From contig NZ_CP091881.1 in NCBI RefSeq assembly GCF_022163125.1, positions 7,552,501 to 7,616,500 of the forward strand: 64,000 nucleotides of DNA, given 5' to 3'. This document shows, piece after piece, positions 1 through 10,336 of the stretch. Numbering within the stretch: the stretch's first letter is position 1; each line of letters opens with the position of its first letter. The position numbers were made by a program, and so were the translations under genes. The stretch comes from Paenibacillus sp. HWE-109. Its GTDB lineage: Bacteria > Bacillota > Bacilli > Paenibacillales > NBRC-103111. The notes beneath the pieces were generated by a model that saw nothing but the letters and a program-made list of their open reading frames with translations, was not told the origin of the DNA and did not search any database.

Positions 1-2493
<2,493 letters not shown>

Positions 2494-2629
2494 AAACTAA
2501 TCCCAACCAAGTGAAGAAAAGCTTTGTAGCGAATTCCGAGTACTTGATTGGGGCCCAGAAAACCTAAGAACATCTAACTTTACGCACGTTTCGTATCTAG
2601 TTTTCAAGGCGCAAACCACGCTTTGACTG

Positions 2630-2746
2630 TTTGGTGATGATGGCGGAGGGGACCCACGCGTTCCCATCTCGAACACGACCGTTAAGCCCTCCAGCGTCGA
2701 TGGTACTTGAACCGCAGGGTTCTGGGAGAGTAGAACGTTGCCAAGC
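2630..2746 (+). rRNA. rrf: 5S ribosomal RNA
   Basis: This is a complete 5S rRNA of about 117 nt. It begins TTTGGTGATGATGGCGGAGG and ends GAACGTTGCCAAGCAA, with the conserved CCCATCTCGAACACG and GAGAGTAG segments. It follows the 23S gene after a spacer of about 136 nt that contains no tRNA. Precursor 5S of this type is trimmed by RNase M5, whose gene (rnmV) lies at 18079. Ends are approximate to a few bases. Confidence 0.96.
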
Positions 2747-2753
2747 AACTAAG

Positions 2754-2788
2754 AAACCTTACAAGGAGAAATCCTCGTAAGGTTTTTT
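2754..2788 (+). terminator. Intrinsic terminator of the rRNA operon
   Basis: The hairpin has arms AACCTTAC and GTAAGGTT, extended by AGGA/TCCT, and is followed by a run of six T. It lies directly behind the 5S gene and closes the operon. Confidence 0.9.
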
Positions 2789-3004
2789 CTGTTATTTTTA
2801 TGTTACTTTGAGTGTGACCCCATTTTCCCTCATGAATAGGCAAGCTACTATAGCTTATTGTAGTTCCCTTTCAGCTTGGACGTGCCGCTGCACAGTCCGT
2901 TATTTCGGCTACATTCTCCTGCAGCTACTCTCAGCGTTCTCCCAACCAGCTGTCTAAACTAGCTAACTTCAAGATTCCGGAACAGCTAACATGAGGAATT
3001 TTAT

Positions 3005-3180
3005 TACATTGGATTTATCCAATGTAATCGTGAATTTGGCCGCCTATCGGGCTGTTAGATTGGATTTATACATTGAAATCCTCAAAGCCGCGGCCTTTTT
3101 ATCAGATACCATTGGATTTATCCAATGTAGATGCAAAATTAACCGCCTATACGGCTGTTGGATTGGATTTATCCAATCAA
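3005..3180. repeat. Intergenic palindromic repeat, two copies with about 103-bp period
   Basis: The 412-bp gap 2790-3201 holds no convincing gene. Within it the palindrome ATTGGATTTATCCAAT occurs at 3008 and 3111. Each is followed by a degenerate copy of CCGCCTAT..GGCTGTT and a second ATTGGATTTAT core (near 3058 and 3161). The block is thus two diverged copies of a unit of about 103 bp, each with two ATTGGAT/ATCCAAT inverted arms. This looks like a genome-specific dispersed intergenic element. Its function is unknown. Confidence 0.75.
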
Positions 3181-3201
3181 CAGCGTGAGGCAGTTCGGCG
3201 C

Positions 3202-3729
3202 CTACTGGATGTAACAGGAAGTTTCTTTTTCGCTAATTTTAACTAATCCAGTCTTGTTATAGGGACGGAACCGGAAGAGGATCCATAGCCGCGGCATCAG
3301 CATCCACAGATGGAAGATAGTCAGATAAATAAGCCATTTTTCAGGAATCCAAGGGTATAGCAACAGAATGACAGAAAGCCCAATCCAGAATAAATGCAGC
3401 TGAATCCTGGAGACTAGTCGCACGGAAGCATGTCCATCCGGGATAAAGCCGGACCAGAAGATACCCAAGCGATAGGACCAGCCTCTCATGGCCATGCCAA
3501 TCGTGAATTGGAAGTAGGTACGAACAAGTAAGGTATGGAACATTAGAAGGAGTGGGTAGCTTACAAGAAGCGGAAGCCAGCTAGAGGAATCGAATTTATA
3601 GAGAACCGCTATGGCGAGTATGGCGAAATAAAGAATTGTTTTGTAAAGAGAGTGGTAGATGCGCTTGACCAGGGTATAACTGTAAATCGTAGATTGTTTT
3701 GATAAGTTGGGCTCTTGGTTTATTGACAT
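3202..3729 (-). CDS. Hypothetical multi-pass membrane protein
   Basis: This encodes 175 residues and I do not recognise the family. Four hydrophobic segments are visible at about residues 31-46, 50-69, 110-127 and 130-152. Charged N- and C-termini end in a hydrophilic tail (KISEKETSCYIQ). A strong GGAGG lies 8 nt before the ATG, which supports translation. The gene opposes all its neighbours and sits between the rRNA operon and csfB, a spot without such a gene in B. subtilis. No catalytic motif is visible. Confidence 0.7.
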   Translation of the reverse strand: MSINQEPNLSKQSTIYSYTLVKRIYHSLYKTILYFAILAIAVLYKFDSSSWLPLLVSYPLLLMFHTLLVRTYFQFTIGMAMRGWSYRLGIFWSGFIPDGHASVRLVSRIQLHLFWIGLSVILLLYPWIPEKWLIYLTIFHLWMLMPRLWILFRFRPYNKTGLVKISEKETSCYIQ

Positions 3730-3809
3730 GATGATGACCTCCGCAAGGCGGTTAACCTGATTATAAGACTATATCGGCAAGATCCTTCCAAAATATAAGC
3801 GTTTAGCTA

Positions 3810-3839
3810 GTTTAGGAGAATCAAGAAACGGTTATACTA
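3810..3839 (+). promoter_or_regulatory. Sigma-F type promoter of csfB
   Basis: GTTTA at 3810-3814 matches the sigma-F -35 consensus GYWTA fully. After a 15-nt spacer, GGTTATACTA at 3830-3839 matches 9 of 10 positions of GGNRANANTW. The B. subtilis csfB gene is a known sigma-F target, so both context and sequence agree. Confidence 0.65.
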
Positions 3840-3865
3840 GAAGTAAACGAATATGGGGTGATCAT

Positions 3866-4066
3866 ATGGAGGAGAACCGAATTGGGATATGTATGATCTG
3901 TGAGCAGCAAAGGTTGGGCGGCATTCATATTATAACAGCTTTTATCTGTGATGAGTGCAACAATGAGATTGTGAAGACGAATGTAAATGATCAAAGGTAT
4001 CCGTTTTTTGTGAAGCAAATGAGAAAGGCGTTTCATACGGGGAATTCTAGACAATATATGAACTAA
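3866..4066 (+). CDS. csfB: Anti-sigma-G factor Gin (CsfB)
   Basis: This is a 66-residue zinc-knuckle protein of the Gin/CsfB family. In the forespore, Gin binds sigma-G and delays its activity; it can also inhibit sigma-E. Two CxxC pairs (CMIC near residues 9-12, CDEC near 28-31) form the expected metal site. The length matches the 64-residue Bacillus protein. The gene lies just downstream of an rRNA operon, as in B. subtilis. The GGGGTGA before the ATG serves as ribosome binding site. It is monocistronic, with a sigma-F type promoter ahead and a terminator behind. Confidence 0.88.
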   Translation: MEENRIGICMICEQQRLGGIHIITAFICDECNNEIVKTNVNDQRYPFFVKQMRKAFHTGNSRQYMN

Positions 4067-4070
4067 TGGG

Positions 4071-4101
4071 AGAAGCTTCTTATAGAAGCTTTTTTGTTTT
4101 T
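4071..4101 (+). terminator. Terminator after csfB
   Basis: Arms AAGCTTC and GAAGCTT with a 5-nt loop are followed by a T-rich run starting directly after the csfB stop. Confidence 0.8.
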
Positions 4102-4170
4102 TTCGCGTCAATCTACTACTATAAGGGTATAAAATAGAAAGCTCTGGGAGCTTGAGGAGTCATCGAACGT

Positions 4171-5682
4171 ATGTCTAGTTTCAACCGAAAAGTAGAACCT
4201 AATCGTGCGCCACTTTTTGAAGCCATGGTAGCCCATCATCAGCGGAATCCGGTAAGCCTTCATGTACCGGGACATAAATCCGGACAAGGCTTGCTGGAAG
4301 AAGGCGAGGATTATTTGAAGATGGTGATGTCCATCGATTATACAGAGATCACAGGGCTTGATGATTTGCATCATCCCGAGGGGGTCATTCAGGAAGCAGA
4401 AGAGCTGGCGGCGGATTGTTTCGGAGCAGAGGAAACGTATTTTCTGATTGGTGGAAGCACAGTGGGAAATATCGCGATGATTGCGGCGGCTTGCGGCCGC
4501 GGCGATCTTATTCTCCTGCAAAGGAATGTGCATAAGTCCGTAATTCACGGTCTGATGATAGCAGGTGCTCACGCTGTATTCATTGCTCCTGAGCTGCATC
4601 CGCAGACAGGTGTAGCAACAGGCCTCTCCATCGAAAGCGTACAGCAAGCACTTCTGCAGTATCCTGAGGCGAAGGCGCTATTTCTGACAAATCCTAATTA
4701 TTATGGGATGGGCATGGATTTGAAGCCTTTTGCTGAGCTGATGCATGCAAGTGGAAAGCTGCTTTTGGTAGATGAAGCGCATGGTGCACACTTCGGCTTT
4801 CATCGGGAGGTGCCTGCTTCTGCTTTATCGCAAGGGGCCGATGCTGTGGTGCAATCCACGCACAAAATGCTGACGGCCATGACCATGGGAGCCATGCTGC
4901 ATGTACAAGGAAATCTCATAGACCGTGGCAACATCAAACAATTGTTGGCTATGCTGCAAAGTTCCAGTCCTTCTTATCCGATTATGGCTTCTTTGGATTT
5001 AGCGAGAAAGAGGCTGCATACGGAAGGAACTGTGTGGATAGAGCAAGGCCTTGCTGTCGTGAAAGAATTCAGGACCTTATTAGATCGGCTTGACCGATTC
5101 GATTATTACCCGAAAGTATTTCCGTTGGTGCCAAGCTACGATCATCAGACGGCCGATCCGTTCAAAATAGCAATCTGCGATAGAACGAACACACTGACAG
5201 CAACGGAACTCAAGGATAAAATGGAAGCTGACGGTATTTATGTTGAAATGACCGACGGGCGACAGGTTCTTCTGGTTTTCTCTCCTGCATCGGGCAGAGC
5301 CGATATGCTTAGGGTAATTGAGACTTTGCATAACATTTGTTTGGACGGGACCTTACAAAAGAAGGAACTTCAGGAGCCTATCTCGAATATACTTAAATTA
5401 CCCTACTATCCGCAAATCTCATCCCCTGTTGTTTTCGATCTGAAAGAGAGCTCAAGAACATCACGTGAGAAAGAAACGGTTAGTCAGGTGAACCTGGAAG
5501 ATGCGGTTGGACATCGCTCAGCCGATATGGTCATTCCCTATCCACCAGGAATCCCCTACCTTTATACGGGAGAAGTGATCTCGGCTTCTGTTGTCGAAGC
5601 ATTAGTGCAGTTAGCAGCAAGGGGTATCAAGTTTCAAGGGACAGAATTTGGTCAGACACACAAGCTAAAGATTTACACATAA
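4171..5682 (+). CDS. yaaO: Orn/Lys/Arg decarboxylase-family PLP enzyme (YaaO-like)
   Basis: This 503-residue protein belongs to the fold-type I PLP enzymes of the Orn/Lys/Arg decarboxylase major domain. The N-terminal HVPGHK signature is at residues 31-36, the cofactor-binding DEAHGAH at 201-207, and STHK with the Schiff-base lysine K232. A smaller C-terminal decarboxylase domain follows. The substrate cannot be told from the sequence: arginine, lysine or ornithine are all possible, and some members act in polyamine synthesis. A GAGG lies ahead of the ATG. It precedes tmk as yaaO does in B. subtilis; xpaC and yaaN, present there, are missing here. Confidence 0.85.
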   Translation: MSSFNRKVEPNRAPLFEAMVAHHQRNPVSLHVPGHKSGQGLLEEGEDYLKMVMSIDYTEITGLDDLHHPEGVIQEAEELAADCFGAEETYFLIGGSTVGNIAMIAAACGRGDLILLQRNVHKSVIHGLMIAGAHAVFIAPELHPQTGVATGLSIESVQQALLQYPEAKALFLTNPNYYGMGMDLKPFAELMHASGKLLLVDEAHGAHFGFHREVPASALSQGADAVVQSTHKMLTAMTMGAMLHVQGNLIDRGNIKQLLAMLQSSSPSYPIMASLDLARKRLHTEGTVWIEQGLAVVKEFRTLLDRLDRFDYYPKVFPLVPSYDHQTADPFKIAICDRTNTLTATELKDKMEADGIYVEMTDGRQVLLVFSPASGRADMLRVIETLHNICLDGTLQKKELQEPISNILKLPYYPQISSPVVFDLKESSRTSREKETVSQVNLEDAVGHRSADMVIPYPPGIPYLYTGEVISASVVEALVQLAARGIKFQGTEFGQTHKLKIYT

Positions 5683-5722
5683 ACTATTTCAAAAGTTGTG
5701 AAGCAGCAAGTAGGAGGAAAGC

Positions 5723-6379
5723 GTGAACGGAATATTTATTACTTTTGAAGGGCCGGATGGCGCCGGGAAAACAACGCAGTTGAAGCAATTGGCTGAGGGG
5801 CTCAAGAAACTGGGACATGATGTCCTTGTGACCAGAGAACCGGGCGGTACGGCAATCAGTGATCAGATTCGAAGCATTATACTTGACCCTGCGCATAAGG
5901 AGATGGTGGATCAAGCAGAAGTATTGCTATATGCGGCATCCAGAGCACAGCATGTGCATCAATTGATTCTTCCGGCGCTTCAAGCTGGACGTATAGTCCT
6001 ATGCGATCGATTCATTGATGCGAGTGTAGCTTATCAAGCATATGGGCTAGGCATAGACGTAGATCAGGTCAAAGAGATTTCGCGATATGCCAGTTCAGGG
6101 TTGCAAGCGACGCGCACTTACATTCTTGATGTTCCTGTGGAAGTAAGTTTAGCCAGATTGCATCATCGTGCTGGTTCGGGTTCAGATGCCCAGCAGCTGG
6201 ATCGGATTGAACAGAAGCATGTTGATTACCACAGCCGGGTAAGGGCAGGCTTTCACCAGATCGCGGCCGATCATCCTGAACGGGTTCAAGTCGTGGATGC
6301 CAATCGGAGTGAAGAAGAGATAGCTGCAGACATTTGGACTGATTGTAACCAATTGCTGGAGGAACATATTTCCGTGTAA
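5723..6379 (+). CDS. tmk: Thymidylate kinase
   Basis: Phosphorylates dTMP to dTDP in the cytoplasm, an essential step of dTTP supply. The 218 residues show the P-loop FEGPDGAGKTT (8-18), the TREPGG substrate loop (37-42) and the DR pair (D95-R96) in VLCDRF. A Ser/Gly-rich stretch around 155 lies in the LID region. The start is a GTG with AGGAGG about 7 nt upstream. It begins a run of same-strand genes (tmk, darA, yaaR, holB, ricT, yabA) that is conserved in Bacillus and probably co-transcribed. Confidence 0.97.
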   Translation: MNGIFITFEGPDGAGKTTQLKQLAEGLKKLGHDVLVTREPGGTAISDQIRSIILDPAHKEMVDQAEVLLYAASRAQHVHQLILPALQAGRIVLCDRFIDASVAYQAYGLGIDVDQVKEISRYASSGLQATRTYILDVPVEVSLARLHHRAGSGSDAQQLDRIEQKHVDYHSRVRAGFHQIAADHPERVQVVDANRSEEEIAADIWTDCNQLLEEHISV

Positions 6380-6425
6380 AGCAGAAAATCCATTCTTCGT
6401 TTATAATAAAAGGGAGGCAACACTT

Positions 6426-6755
6426 ATGAAACTAGTCGTAGCCATTGTACAGGATAAAGATAGCAATCGTCTTTCCAATGCTTTAATCAAAGAAGGGTTT
6501 CGCGCTACGAAGCTGGCGAGTACTGGCGGGTTTTTACGTGCTGGGAATACGACTTTTATGATTGGTACGGAAGACGAGAGAGTGCAAGAGGTCATGCAGG
6601 TGATTCGCGCTAATTGCAAAATTCGTGAACAACTGGTTACACCGGTTTCACCAATGGGAGGAACGACGGATTCATATATTCCGTTTCCCGTGGAAGTGCA
6701 AGTGGGTGGAGCTGCGGTTTTCGTATTGCCAGTTGATCGGTTCGAGCATTACTAA
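6426..6755 (+). CDS. darA: Cyclic-di-AMP receptor DarA (PII-like, YaaQ)
   Basis: This 109-residue protein belongs to the DarA/PstA (YaaQ) family, trimeric PII-like proteins that bind c-di-AMP. The N-terminus MKLVVAIVQDKD and the STGGFLRAGNTTFMIG loop (32-47) are typical. GGAGG lies upstream of the ATG. The downstream partner of DarA is not established in general. In this window a c-di-AMP riboswitch also precedes yabE (16350), so the same second messenger is sensed twice within 10 kb. Confidence 0.93.
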   Translation: MKLVVAIVQDKDSNRLSNALIKEGFRATKLASTGGFLRAGNTTFMIGTEDERVQEVMQVIRANCKIREQLVTPVSPMGGTTDSYIPFPVEVQVGGAAVFVLPVDRFEHY

Positions 6756-6788
6756 TCTCAATTAGACATACACAAGGATGGATGCGTC

Positions 6789-7235
6789 TTGAAAATTAAT
6801 CCGGGGTGGCAGCCCATCGGTAAAAACGTCAAAGTCAATGAGAACGTCCCGCCGGCACAAATGGCCCCCCGGAATTTCTCGGAAATCATGCAGCAGCAGG
6901 ATGAGAAATTTACTCAGGAGCAGTTGTCCAAAATGGTGCAGCAAATTACGCTGCAAGGCGACCGTCTATCACGGGGGATGACCGTGAGGGATCTTCTTCA
7001 ATATAAATTGTTGATCAAACAGTTTCTGGAGGAAACGGCACGTCGTGGCGTCAACTTACGAGATACGAAGGGCTGGGATCGTCGCGGCCGTTCGAAGCGA
7101 TATAAGCTTTTGGAAGAAATCGATCAGGAACTGCTTGCTTTGGCTGATGAGTTGTTGGAAAGCGAGCAGGGTCGAATTGAAATTTTGCACAGAATCGGAG
7201 AGATCCGAGGCATGCTGATTAACTTGTTATTTTAG
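6789..7235 (+). CDS. yaaR: YaaR family protein (DUF327)
   Basis: This is a 148-residue conserved Firmicute protein of unknown function, normally found between yaaQ and holB as here. It is mostly helical and charged, with an LLQYKLLIKQFLEE segment and a heptad-like C-terminal half. The start is a TTG at 6789: both nearby ATG triplets lead into early stops, and AAGGATGG lies just upstream. No catalytic motif is visible. Conservation of position suggests a link to the replication/DarA cluster, but the role is not known. Confidence 0.88.
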   Translation: MKINPGWQPIGKNVKVNENVPPAQMAPRNFSEIMQQQDEKFTQEQLSKMVQQITLQGDRLSRGMTVRDLLQYKLLIKQFLEETARRGVNLRDTKGWDRRGRSKRYKLLEEIDQELLALADELLESEQGRIEILHRIGEIRGMLINLLF

Positions 7236-7250
7236 GAGGGTGTTAACCTC

Positions 7251-8228
7251 ATGTCCTTCCAAGCGATACCGGGACAAGCAGCCGCCAAGCAGCTTTTACA
7301 GAATGGGCTTAGGCAAGACAAGCTGTCTCATGCTTATATTTTTAGCGGGCCTGTTGGGACAGGACGGTCAGAGATGGCAATTGCACTAGCGAAAGCGATT
7401 TATTGTCAGCACGGGAAGGATGAAGCCTGCGGCGAATGTTTGGAGTGCCGCAAGGTTGAGCATAGCAATCATCCGGATCTGCACGTGGTCGCGCCTGACG
7501 GAGCGTCGATCAAGATTGAACAAATCCGCGAGCTGCAAAAGGAGTTCGCCTACCGTGCGACAGCGTCCGGTACCAAAATATATATTCTGCATCATGCCGA
7601 GAAGATGACGGTACAGGCTGCGAACAGCCTGCTTAAATTCCTGGAGGAACCGACTTCGCATGTCGTCGCGATTCTGATAACAGAGAATGGGAATGCCTTG
7701 CTGCCAACGATTCAATCGCGGGCGCAGTGGATTCATTTCACACCCATGCCGCGTGAGCAGATGATGCTTACTTTGCTGGAAGAAGGCCATCCTGCCGCAC
7801 TTGTTCAACCTGCTGCGCATTTAACCGCAGGATTGCAAGCTGCCAGAGAGTTAATTGCAGCGAATTGGTTTGCAGAAATGAGAACCGTAGTGTTACAATT
7901 AGCAAAGGAGACGCTCACACGTTTCCCTACTTCTATGATCACGGTGCAGCAACGAATTGTGAAAACAGAACTTGCGGACCATATGTCGAGTTTGTTCGAC
8001 TTATTGATCCTCTGGTTTAAAGATATGGTGCAGTTGCGCCTGGAGCGCAGAGATAAGCTTGTATATAATGATCAACTGGACTGGATGAGCTCCCTCGCGT
8101 TCAGCCGGGATGTCTCAGATTGGGTAGGTATGATGGAGCAAGCCGTAGATTTACAAAAGCGACTGCGCTTCAACGCCAATTCTCAGCTGGTGATCGAGAA
8201 AATGCTCGTGGAGATGCAGGGGGTGTAA
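7251..8228 (+). CDS. holB: DNA polymerase III delta' subunit
   Basis: This is a clamp-loader subunit of 325 residues. It has an N-terminal AAA+ fold with a P-loop-like GPVGTGRS (33-40), where arginine stands for the usual catalytic lysine. A zinc module carries Cys 52, 60, 63 and 66. The sensor region reads SRAQ instead of the SRC motif common in ATP-hydrolysing loaders. These changes fit delta', which is the stator and generally does not hydrolyse ATP. AGGAGGGTG precedes the ATG. The stop lies one base before the ricT start, so the two are tightly coupled. Confidence 0.95.
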   Translation: MSFQAIPGQAAAKQLLQNGLRQDKLSHAYIFSGPVGTGRSEMAIALAKAIYCQHGKDEACGECLECRKVEHSNHPDLHVVAPDGASIKIEQIRELQKEFAYRATASGTKIYILHHAEKMTVQAANSLLKFLEEPTSHVVAILITENGNALLPTIQSRAQWIHFTPMPREQMMLTLLEEGHPAALVQPAAHLTAGLQAARELIAANWFAEMRTVVLQLAKETLTRFPTSMITVQQRIVKTELADHMSSLFDLLILWFKDMVQLRLERRDKLVYNDQLDWMSSLAFSRDVSDWVGMMEQAVDLQKRLRFNANSQLVIEKMLVEMQGV

Positions 8229-8229
8229 G

Positions 8230-9033
8230 ATGTATTCGGTCGTAGGCGTCCGCTTCAAGAAAGCGGGTAAAATATATTATTTTGATCCAATAGATTTGCC
8301 TATTGAGAAAGAAAGCGCCGTTATTGTTGAAACCGCTCGCGGTGTAGAATATGGCAAAGTCGTTGTAGGCAAGAAGAACGTCAAAGAGAATGATGTTGTG
8401 CTTCCGCTCAAAAAGGTGATTCGCATAGCAGATGATACGGATGCTGATCTGGTTGAAGAGAATAAGAAAGCAGCCAAAGACGCGTTCCAAACTTGTCATG
8501 AGAAGATTAAGGACCATAGTCTTAAGATGAAGCTCGTAGACGTAGAGTATACTTTTGATCGTAATAAAATTATTTTTTACTTTACAGCTGAAGGACGGGT
8601 TGATTTCCGGGAACTGGTCAAAGATTTGGCAAGTATTTTCCGCACACGTATCGAACTGCGCCAAATTGGCGTAAGGGATGAAGCGAAAATGCTTGGAGGT
8701 ATAGGTCCGTGTGGGCGGATTCTGTGCTGTTCATCTTTTCTAGGCGATTTTGAGCCTGTATCCATCAAAATGGCCAAGGACCAGAATTTATCGTTGAATC
8801 CAACGAAGATATCCGGATTATGCGGTCGGTTAATGTGCTGTTTGAAATACGAACATGATAATTACGAGAGTGCAAAAGATTCACTGCCAACTGTTGGGCG
8901 GCATGTAATCACTTCTTTTGGGAATGGTAAAGTGTTAGGGTTAAATATTAGTGAGCGTACCGCGAAGGTTCAATTGTTCGACCTTGGTAAAGCACTTGAT
9001 TTACCTTTCGATGATGTGGTTGAACAAGAGTAG
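8230..9033 (+). CDS. ricT: RicT (YaaT), PSP1-domain protein of the Ric complex
   Basis: This 267-residue PSP1-domain protein corresponds to B. subtilis YaaT/RicT. It works with RicA and RicF as an Fe-S containing complex that promotes RNase Y mRNA maturation and affects Spo0A phosphorylation, competence and biofilm formation. The conserved cysteines are seen at 161, 166, 167, 198, 203 and 204, in GPCGRILCC and GLCGRLMCC. It starts one base after the holB stop, with GGGGGTGT inside the holB end as ribosome binding site. Confidence 0.94.
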   Translation: MYSVVGVRFKKAGKIYYFDPIDLPIEKESAVIVETARGVEYGKVVVGKKNVKENDVVLPLKKVIRIADDTDADLVEENKKAAKDAFQTCHEKIKDHSLKMKLVDVEYTFDRNKIIFYFTAEGRVDFRELVKDLASIFRTRIELRQIGVRDEAKMLGGIGPCGRILCCSSFLGDFEPVSIKMAKDQNLSLNPTKISGLCGRLMCCLKYEHDNYESAKDSLPTVGRHVITSFGNGKVLGLNISERTAKVQLFDLGKALDLPFDDVVEQE

Positions 9034-9092
9034 CGGCATAAGATCCAAGGAGGCGCTGGCCAGTAAGCATGCATGGCACTAGAGGTGAAAGC

Positions 9093-9434
9093 GTGGATAA
9101 ACAGGATATTTTTGGACAAATAGATGATATTGAAGAACGCATGGGTGCCACTTATGCCGAATTGGGTGCCTTAAAGAAACGAATTATTATCCTCATCGAA
9201 GAAAATAAGAGACTAAGCATAGAGAATCAGCAACTTCGCAAACTGATCCGACAAGAGGAAACGATTGTCGAGCAGCCTGTAGGAGAAGCAGAAGAAACTC
9301 TTCCGTTACCAGGAGCCGGTTATGATAATTTGACCCGCTTATATAATGAAGGATTTCATATCTGCAATGTGTATTACGGACACCTTCGGACTGAAGGAGA
9401 TTGTTTGTTTTGCTTATCCTTTTTAAATAAATAA
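9093..9434 (+). CDS. yabA: Replication initiation control protein YabA
   Basis: YabA restrains initiation by bridging DnaA and the sliding clamp DnaN. The 113 residues have an N-terminal leucine-zipper-like coiled coil (about 5-60) and a C-terminal zinc domain with HICNVYYG and CLFC. I chose the GTG at 9093, which gives MDKQDIF, like the Bacillus N-terminus, with AGAGGTGAAA just upstream. An ATG at 9069 in the same frame is possible, but its GGAGG is too far away. It closes the tmk-yabA run; a terminator follows. Confidence 0.92.
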   Translation: MDKQDIFGQIDDIEERMGATYAELGALKKRIIILIEENKRLSIENQQLRKLIRQEETIVEQPVGEAEETLPLPGAGYDNLTRLYNEGFHICNVYYGHLRTEGDCLFCLSFLNK

Positions 9435-9443
9435 GTGCTTGTG

Positions 9444-9474
9444 ACCGTAGGGGTTTATGCCTTACGGTTTTTTT
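9444..9474 (+). terminator. Terminator between yabA and yabB
   Basis: Arms ACCGTAGGG and CCTTACGGT (one G-T pair) with a short loop are followed by seven T. It separates the replication-control run from the methyltransferase genes. Confidence 0.8.
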
Positions 9475-9500
9475 CCATAAGGAGCAAGTCAAGAAAGGAA

Positions 9501-10286
9501 ATGACGATAGAACGCATGGTGCCTTTACGACCGACAGAACGAATTGACGATTTATTGACGTATGATTTGAAAATTATTCAAAGTGATGAGGTATTCAGCT
9601 TCTCAATGGATGCTGTACTATTAGGACGGTTTTGCAGTGTGCCGCCTAAGGGGCGTATGATTGATCTATGCACAGGCAACGGGGTTGTTCCCTTGCTGCT
9701 GGCTACGCGAACTCGTGCTGACATCTGGGGGGTCGAAATTCAAGAGCGGCTGGCCGATATGGCCGTTCGCAACGCGCTGATTAATGGCTTGGAAGATCGG
9801 CTGCATATGATTCAAGGGGATCTCAAAACAATTCACCAGACGTTGGGTCACGGCCAGTTCGACGCGCTAACCGTAAATCCGCCCTACTTGCCGGTGCCGA
9901 ATGGCGAGCAGAATGCAAATGAGCATTATGCAGCTGCACGCCATGAGATACATTGTACGTTGGAGGACGTTATTGCTGCCAGCGCAAAGCTGGTCAAAGC
10001 AGGAGGGAAAGTGGCGATGGTCCATCGTGCAACGCGGTTAATTGATATTTGCTATCTAATGAGGAAGTACCGGCTTGAGCCCAAACGCATTCGTTATGTA
10101 CATGCTCGTGCGGGCGAAGAAGCTATGATGGTGCTAATCGAAGGCATGAAGGACGGGAAACCGGAGATTCGGACGCTGCCCCCGCTCATTGTGTACGACG
10201 AGAATCAGGAATATTGCAAGGAATTGAAGGAGATTTATTATGGGGGCCGAGCCTCTTTGGAGTTCTCAGCAGAAGCAGCGGAGTAA
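9501..10286 (+). CDS. yabB: tRNA (adenine-N6) methyltransferase-like protein (YabB/TrmN6 family)
   Basis: This is a SAM-dependent methyltransferase of about 261 residues. The SAM motif region MIDLCTGNGVVPLLLA and the catalytic NPPY motif (TVNPPYLPVPN) place it with N6-adenine methyltransferases such as TrmN6, which modifies A37 of a valine tRNA. The substrate here is inferred from the family. I start it at ATG 9501; ATG 9516 is an alternative and neither has ideal ribosome binding site spacing. The next gene is rsmI; the small GIY-YIG gene yazA found between them in B. subtilis is absent. Confidence 0.88.
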   Translation: MTIERMVPLRPTERIDDLLTYDLKIIQSDEVFSFSMDAVLLGRFCSVPPKGRMIDLCTGNGVVPLLLATRTRADIWGVEIQERLADMAVRNALINGLEDRLHMIQGDLKTIHQTLGHGQFDALTVNPPYLPVPNGEQNANEHYAAARHEIHCTLEDVIAASAKLVKAGGKVAMVHRATRLIDICYLMRKYRLEPKRIRYVHARAGEEAMMVLIEGMKDGKPEIRTLPPLIVYDENQEYCKELKEIYYGGRASLEFSAEAAE

Positions 10287-10336
10287 AAGAGTGAGAGTCT
10301 ATATACAACTAAGTCGAATAGTAAAGAGGGAATTCC

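Noticed and set aside
2991..3188. A 65-residue frame in the gap after the rRNA operon
   Set aside because: It consists of the translated palindromic repeat and has no ribosome binding site.
7251..7400. Arginine instead of lysine in the HolB P-loop, considered as a damaging mutation
   Set aside because: Delta' subunits generally lack a working ATPase site, so the change fits the family and is not evidence of a broken gene.
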